Shown piece by piece: positions 58,161-64,000 of a stretch of DNA of 64,000 bases (position 1 is the first letter of the stretch; each line of letters begins with the position of its first letter). This DNA is from Ornithodoros turicata (taxonomy: Eukaryota; Arthropoda; Arachnida; Ixodida; Argasidae), in the NCBI RefSeq assembly GCF_037126465.1, contig NC_088202.1, forward strand, positions 98,301,962-98,365,961, given 5' to 3'. A program made the position numbers and the translations under genes. Under the pieces are notes generated by a model. That model had not been told where the DNA came from. It ran no database searches and saw nothing but the letters and a program-made list of their open reading frames with translations.

Positions 58161-59125
58161 CCTAGGGAGGATGCATCCCCTCAGCGACGCAGCGAAAGAC
58201 CTTGTCGCCTCTCTTGTTGTCCAGTGGGACGCCCTATCGGGTGCTCGAGTAGCTCACTTCAGTGGCCTAGAAACTCGGACGTCGTGATAATAGCGAGCAG
58301 TTTAGGCCGGTCCATGTACCAGATGTCAAGGTATATTATTATCGCATCTTGGACGACGGCAGCGGGGAGAAGACACCGCCAGGACGCTCTCACTTATGTC
58401 CCTCGACCCCTGGTATAGAGCCGGACGAAGAGACGACTACTTGGTGCGGGTCTCCGGGGTATCTTCGATGCAACTTGTGCCCTCATGGATAACCAAGGTG
58501 ACGTTTCTTTTCTTCCTGTCTCTGCCCAGGTTCAAGACTAGGTCATCCCGTGCCACTGGGCGGTCTCAGGCAGCCGCACATTCAGTGAGCATTTCTCCGG
58601 TATTGAGGGCCACCATCCTGTTCGTCAACCTGCCTGGAGACCTAAGGCACGCAACACGAATTTGTCAGTGGATGCTTTCCGGCGGCTCGTTGTCGTTTGG
58701 TATGCGTCCCATCTTGAACGACACCGGGCGGTACCATGAGCGGTGCAGTCACCAGGGCAGCCCGCTGAGAGGTTCCCATTCACTGGAAGAGACAAACCTT
58801 GCAGGATAGATTCGCCAGCGAACCAGCGGCGGATTACACGACCGACGAAGCTGACGATGATTAGTGTTTTTATGGCGCAGCAGCGACGAAGGCTGGCCGA
58901 TGAAGCGCAGTCACCCATCGAACGGGTGAGCTGCATCGTTCGCTGCTTCAACAGCAAGCTGCCCCGCGCTTGCCGTCGCACCCTCTACCCCAATTGAACA
59001 TTGCATGTGCAGTCTAGTTTCCCACCCCCACCTTCTCGCTGAGCAGTCAACATCGTGAACGCTCGAAGAGCGCTGGGGTGAGAATAAAAATGACACGTAC
59101 GCTGGGATCTGACGGCCCGAGAGGA
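58161..59125. other. Unassigned, GC-rich, possibly degraded retroelement
   Basis: Several overlapping frames without recognisable motifs. Positions 58858-58885 hold GATTAGTGTTTTTATGGCGC, a short sequence I associate with dispersed repeats. Function not assigned. Confidence 0.3.
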
Positions 59126-59840
59126 CTTTCATTTAATTTAATTTCCTTACCGTAAGGGCCTTACATAAGTGGGGAGAAATGCACAGGTTTGAGCGGATAA
59201 CACAAACTGACACAAATAACTACTTAATGTACAGCAATTCAACACGAAAAACGAAGTTAAAGTAGACCAGTTAATTACACATGTCTCTAAAGTTTTCAAA
59301 GTTATATAGGGCAGAACAAAGTTTGCTGGCAACGAGTTCCAATCATTAATACCTGTTAATAATTGATAATTTCTATAATATTCACTGTGACTCAGGGGAA
59401 CGTATACCGTGTAAGGACGATGGGAGCCTTCGGAAAGGTAATGCGTTGGACGCAGGTACCGACTGCGTGTGAGTAAAGTTTGTACATTATTTGCAATCGG
59501 TGTACCTTACGTCTTGTTTCTAGCAACATATTTTTACAGTCCGTTTCAAATAGTGTTATGCCTAGAATCCCTATCATATTTATTAAAAACAGAGCGCACA
59601 ACTTTGGTTTGCACGGATTCTAATTTCTGAACGAGAGACCTTTGCCAGGGGTTCCACATGACAGAAGTATATTCTAATTTTGAGCGAATAAATGAATTAA
59701 AAGCATGTAATTTGACTTCGGGGGATGCTAAAAGGAGCGTGCGACGAAAATATCCCAAGTTTTGCAGCTCAGAATTGCATATATCCTCATATCCTTTAAT
59801 TGTATGTGATTTTTCCAAGAGAGAAAATTAGTTATATGCA
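59126..59840 (-). pseudogene. Non-LTR retrotransposon 3' end (CR1/Jockey-like RT tail)
   Basis: Minus strand 59818-59546 reads LGYFRRTLLLASPEVKLHAF, SFIRSKLEYTSVMWNPWQRS and LVQKLESVQTKVVRSVFNKY, the thumb and post-RT region of CR1/Jockey-type elements. In another frame it continues LLETRRKVHRLQIMYKLYSH (59520-59460), and then LPANFVLPYITLKTLETC near 59330. The element ends by a short ATTAAATT repeat at about 59131-59146, typical of CR1-like 3' termini. It is frameshifted and 5' truncated. Confidence 0.8.
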
Positions 59841-59893
59841 TACCGAGATATTTATAGCAAGGAACGTTCTTAACAAAGGTCCCCTGAAGGACG

Positions 59894-60607
59894 CAGACTT
59901 TTGCGTAACGCGTTACTAGTAATTGCGTTACTTGTAATCAATTACATTTTTGAGTACTTTTTTCAGTAATCAGTTACTTTACTGTCAAAGTAATTTTTCG
60001 AGTAATCAATTACTTTTCGGAGTAATCGATTACTAAGTAATTGATTACTTTTCCGGCAGAGATTAACTTATCCTTCATGTGTTCTGCCCCAGGTCAATCC
60101 CCTCGTGCTGTCAGCCAGCCTTTGTTGGGCCGTTGTGCTATAGCAAGCCGAGGTCATTGTAATAAAGTTCTGGAATATCAGGGTCTCTCTCCCTAATCTC
60201 TTCTTACACCTGTGTGGTGGTACCTAGAGTCACTAAATAAGTGACTCTAGTGGAGCTTATTTAGTGACTCAGTGATACCTGAAGCTTTGGAAGTTTAGTG
60301 AGTCATGGGGAAGTTCCACGCAATGTTCTTCCACAATCGGGTCAACATCTTCCCGTGCGATGAATACAGTAGACGTACAGATCTCCTTGTCCTAGGCGTT
60401 TTTTTTTTTTTTTCAGCTGTACTGTTGTTGGGCCTTTTCTTTTTCTTTTTTTTTTCTGGGGCACACACAGATGCGTACAATTTGCGTGAATGCAGAGTAA
60501 CGACTGGAGTAACGCGTTACTTTTCTACTCATTACTCAGTTACATTTGGAGTCGAGTAATTGGTAACGGTAATCAATTACTTTTTTCGAGTAACGGGCAC
60601 AAGTCTG
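59894..60607. mobile_element. hAT-like miniature element with exact 8-bp duplication
   Basis: GAAGGACG at 59886-59893 and 60608-60615 flanks ends CAGACTTTTGCGTAACGCG and, complemented, CAGACTTGTGCCCGTTACTC. The subterminal regions are dense in GTAATCAATTAC / TAACGCGTTAC motifs on both sides. The element is 714 bp and non-coding. It contains T runs near 60400-60455 and the hairpin at 60227-60270. Confidence 0.85.
60227..60270. repeat. Interlocking hairpins
   Basis: GAGTCACTAAATAAG (60227-60241) pairs with 60256-60270. Alternatively CTAGAGTCAC (60224-60233) pairs with GTGACTCTAG (60241-60250). The two folds exclude each other. Confidence 0.8.
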
Positions 60608-60615
60608 GAAGGACG

Positions 60616-63089
60616 TAATCAAAAGTAGCACTGACTCTCCTTAGGTTAAGCATGTAAGTCTGCAATAAAGATTGCGTTGTGTGTAGACTTGTGTTACCGG
60701 TGTTCTTTCGGCTGCGGTTGGAGCCTTAGGCAGGTTGGACTGAGGAACCCCGTGGGGTTGTTTGATGGAGAGGCCCACACTATACCCAGAAAACACGTGC
60801 CAATAGAGCCGTTCTGACGGATGGGCGGGAGAAGCAGCCGCACCGGTCGCCTTCGCCAGGGTGGCGCGGGAGCTAGGTTGGAAAATAAAGTTGGATGGCC
60901 CTGTGTTTGAATGATCCACCACGATACAGTAGTTGCAGCTCAAACCAATCAGGAATACGTTTCGGGGCGAACGACTCGTCGGATTTGCTAAAAGTCCCTT
61001 TAGTTCGCTTCCCCTGAGCTCTCGGAATTGGCGGAATCTGTCGTTTGATTCGGGTGCAAACAAATTGCTAATACTTCTTATTCGCCCAACGACATGACTC
61101 AATAACTGGTAACCCCATGGACGTTCCGAGAGCGGAAAGGAAGGGTGCAGGAGGGGCCCGTGGCACTACCCTGCGTCTTAAAGGTCACTTGTGAATATTG
61201 CGCTCTTTAATCACAGGTAAGTCATGATTTATACTCAGGTGTCATCCTAATAATCTGATCCCCTGAACACCCTACATCCCCTGAATCCGCAGCGTTGGAC
61301 TCGAGAAGAGAGGTAAGGCTCTCGCTTTGCTCCCTGGGAAAAGAACCTCGAAACGGCAATGGGTAATTCCGCACGCTATTTTCAACAGGGCTGATCATGT
61401 TGAACTCGGCTATGCCACAAACGAAGACCAACACAAGGAAGACGACACACCGCTCCTCAACGCCACCTCAACATGGTACGTTCCACAAGGAAGCCCGTTC
61501 CCTCGAGAGAGACATAATACATGGGGAGTGCATTATCGGCACTGTAACATAATAAATATTCTGCTGAAATGAAACCTGATTCCCACCTCCTTTTTTCGAA
61601 ACCACCCTAGGTTGGTGACCTAACCGATTCACCCTGAACGCGACCGTTTATTCGCCCGTGTGCACTGAGCCACAGGGTGGGTACACGCACCAAGCGATTC
61701 TGCAGAATCAAAGCAGGGAGAAAATTCGATCTATCGGGAAAATGATCACAGCTTACGAGAAATAAAAGACCATTTTACAGCTTCCCCAGCGAAAGGGGTA
61801 TGAAAGGCAGCGAATGAAAACTGGCTCCCAAACTGCAGCAGCTGTCAAATGAGGCGCCAATTTGCCTGCGGCGTATCGCTTACGTCCTGCGAGGGGCCGC
61901 ATGACAGTCGGAACGCCGCCATCCATCCTGCTCAGTATCGGCGCAAGAATTAATCGCCGCTGAGGAGGAAGTGGCGGCGCTGTCAAACCTGTCCGCTCGC
62001 AGTCCGGCTGAGTTATGAAGAAACCATTTGCTAGCAAAAGAAATATTATTTATTTCGCTCCTTGTGTCGTTCAAGAACAACGTTTTGCGGGGCACGACGT
62101 CGTTAATGATATCTTTCGAAGCTGGATGGATGGGGTGCCGTTAAGAGGAGGATAGAAGATCAGCTTTGACGCGCTTGAGAAACGACTCTGCAGAAATGCA
62201 AGTTTTTTTCAAAATTCAGGCCCAGCAGAACAAGCTGGTCTGTGAACGTCTTACGGTACCCATTTTTCCAATTTCTGTGTTAGATTACACACAGTGCGAA
62301 TGGTTACTGCTGTCCACTTCTGTCGTTTATAATAATGCTATTACTCTTAGTTGACATTTAGCCGCATACAGAGCTTTGGGCCTATCACAGTTTCGAACAC
62401 GTGCGCCAAATTCACCTTGCGGATATGTAGAAGGCATCGTGCGATTTCTCGCATTGCGCAGAACCGCAATACTCAACCAGTGCCGTATGGGACCCCGACC
62501 GTGAGTGAGCCTAGACAATACTTCGCACCTGGCTCTCAGGTGGATTGGTCCAGACCTCTACTTGTCACCAAGATTAGCATGTAAGTTGCCGAAATAGATA
62601 TACCACGGTCTTGCGTAATTCGTCCAGCACTGACAATGTGCAAGACGTGATCGTAGAAGTACTGGCAAACCGTTCGATGTACACGGCAAAACACGAGCGA
62701 CGTCTTGCGAGAAACCAACCTTCGGTCGATGAGGAAGAGCTCTTAGGTTGTTCGGTGAGGCAAACCTCTATCGAGTACTGTTTGAAATTGCCGATGTTTC
62801 GAAGCTGGTAAACAGGTATATGGACGCCATGTTAACAAGCGTGAACAATGCATAGCATGCACTGGTTTGTCTTCACAAAACACACCTTTTTGCATCGTTA
62901 AGTAGCGACAAAGAGTGTGATGAAGGCGTAGTAGATGGTATCGTACCGAATTGCCACCGGGAAGAAGCACTGAGCGACATTCGACAAATATCGGAAGGGT
63001 ATGCTCCCTGGGTGCAGCACCCCTGCTACGAACAAGTCTCCACAGCAGAAGCTCGGGGACATGATAGGTTCCGCGAGTTCTAATGGTGG
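60616..63089. other. No recognisable gene
   Basis: About 2.5 kb of sequence with moderate-length but featureless frames on both strands (longest 60641-61102, minus). I saw no domain motif, no paired repeats and no convincing splice series. Confidence 0.35.
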
Positions 63090-63430
63090 TCTAAGTTTCA
63101 GTTCTGACCTCCGCGGCATGCCCGGGAACGAGGTCGCTGACGCAGCTGCGCGAGGCGCCATGCAACCAAGACACGTTATATTTACCTTACTAAGGCCGAC
63201 GCAAGAATCTGTGCAGTCTTAGAACAGGTGTGCCACTCGCTTAGAGGAATTGCACTGACCTCGGACCTGGACAAAGCGCGTCCCCGTTACGAATGTCACA
63301 ATCGTCTAGTGATACTTACAGCGACCGCCCCCTGTAAAAACTCTGGAGGTTCGCTCTCCCAACTGCAGTGAGTGCACCGTAGTAGAGGATGCGGAACATA
63401 CACTCCTTAAATTGTATTGTAAGCAGGGAT
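63090..63430 (+). pseudogene. Non-LTR retrotransposon RNase H / C-terminal fragment
   Basis: GMPGNEVADAAARGAM matches the end of the RNase H domain (normally H-x-G-x-x-G-N-E-x-A-D-x-A-A). It is followed in other frames by a stretch equivalent to VCHSLRGIALTSDLDKARP, RYECHNRLVIL and PNCSECTVVEDAEHTLL, the CCHC-like tail of I/Jockey-type ORF2 proteins. Several frameshifts. The SINE tail at 63528 follows. Confidence 0.7.
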
Positions 63431-63527
63431 CGGAACCGGAGTGGAACCCGAACCGAAAAGTCCTTCCAGACTCCGAGTATTGGAGTAGACGGTCCGGACA
63501 ACGGTGGAACTAACACCTCTCAAAGAA

Positions 63528-63572
63528 GAAAGATGAAAGTCACTGAAACATCAGTTTATCTCTTGTTTAACA

Positions 63573-63642
<70 letters not shown>
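63528..63642 (+). repeat. SINE tail and (CT)n(TA)n microsatellite
   Basis: AGATGAAAGTCACTGAAACA recalls the SINE tail at 13760-13800, and the following sequence resembles the ATCAGTTTCTCTC end at 29813. A CT-rich tract (about 63573-63611) and a TA tract (63612-63641) follow. Confidence 0.75.
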
Positions 63643-63643
<1 letters not shown>

Positions 63644-64000
63644 CACGTGTAATGTAACATAATCTACCGATCGAGGACACTTGAAAGAACATCTTTGCCC
63701 GAGGAATATGGGAAATGCAGGATGATGTTGAACCCGACATGGTCGACTGACTGCTGGATGTTAGTCGTGCTTGTCCGCATCGCTCTGTAGATCGCTTGTA
63801 GATCTTAGGCACATTTCCACAACAAGACAAGTTCTCTTAGCATGTTTCTACAAAAAGGACGTTCCACAGCATGCCCGTCAGTATGGATATGTACACAGTA
63901 CGTTAAGCACATTGCTTTTACTCGCACAATTACCGCACCTTTCTTTACCCAAAATAAGGGAACCCCATCGCCGCATTAACTGTTCGATGCTAACTTGTGG
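63643..64000. other. No recognisable gene
   Basis: Short window end with nothing specific. Confidence 0.4.

Noticed and set aside
58161..59000. Continuation of gypsy pol (RNase H/integrase) after the YMDD fragment
   Set aside because: No RNase H or integrase motif could be found in any frame, so the fragment is ended near 58160.
1..64000. CRISPR arrays, operons or bacterial origin
   Set aside because: Spliced genes, SINEs, LINEs and LTR elements show the window is eukaryotic. The tandem repeats are minisatellite-like or TE-internal.

Overview
This is a eukaryotic, intron-bearing, repeat-saturated window. I found no host single-copy gene I could defend: almost everything recognisable is a transposable element (TE), many nested in one another. 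The organism is most likely an arthropod, and by inference an ixodid tick. The clues are tRNA-derived SINEs that resemble the Ruka family of ticks (from memory, not searched) beside mariner, hAT, Harbinger, Kolobok-like, gypsy, BEL/Pao, Penelope-like and non-LTR elements.

Layout. At 2.7-3.2 kb (minus) is the GIY-YIG end of a Penelope-like element, and at 4.5-6.0 kb (minus) a decayed BED/hAT transposase. From 11.9 to 16.2 kb are two TTAA-flanked elements of about 1 kb (one holding an inverted pair of tRNA-headed SINEs) and a hAT-like element with an exact 8-bp target duplication, itself hit by a foldback element. At 18.3-20.9 kb is a PIF/Harbinger element with a gutted transposase and a better preserved Myb/SANT partner. 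From 24.6 to 25.0 kb is a tandem duplication carrying splice-like signals. From 26.4 to 29.3 kb a foldback element contains a TTAA element and a mariner. From 30.5 to 32.8 kb is a hAT-like element with a small ORF encoding 17-residue repeats.

The centrepiece is 36.8-52.4 kb. A decayed Ty3/gypsy element (LTRs at 36.8 and 52.3 kb, gag and pol broken by frameshifts) was interrupted between pol and its 3' LTR by a 10.4-kb TTAA-flanked DNA transposon. That transposon looks intact. From its right end, on the minus strand, runs a 16-exon THAP-domain transposase predicted to read through without a break (about 737 aa). From its left end, on the plus strand, runs a 3-exon gene for a 186-aa protein matching the cysteine-rich C-terminal 'ballast' domain of P2X7 receptors, with no channel part. 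The two genes converge, and two non-autonomous elements have landed between them.

Just right of the 3' LTR (52.47-52.77 kb, minus) lie two tandem hammerhead-ribozyme motifs of the Penelope type. The rest holds SINEs, a BEL/Pao integrase end, a second decayed mariner, non-LTR fragments at 56-57, 59 and 63 kb, a gypsy RT fragment at 57.6 kb, and a hAT-like element with an exact 8-bp duplication at 59.9-60.6 kb.
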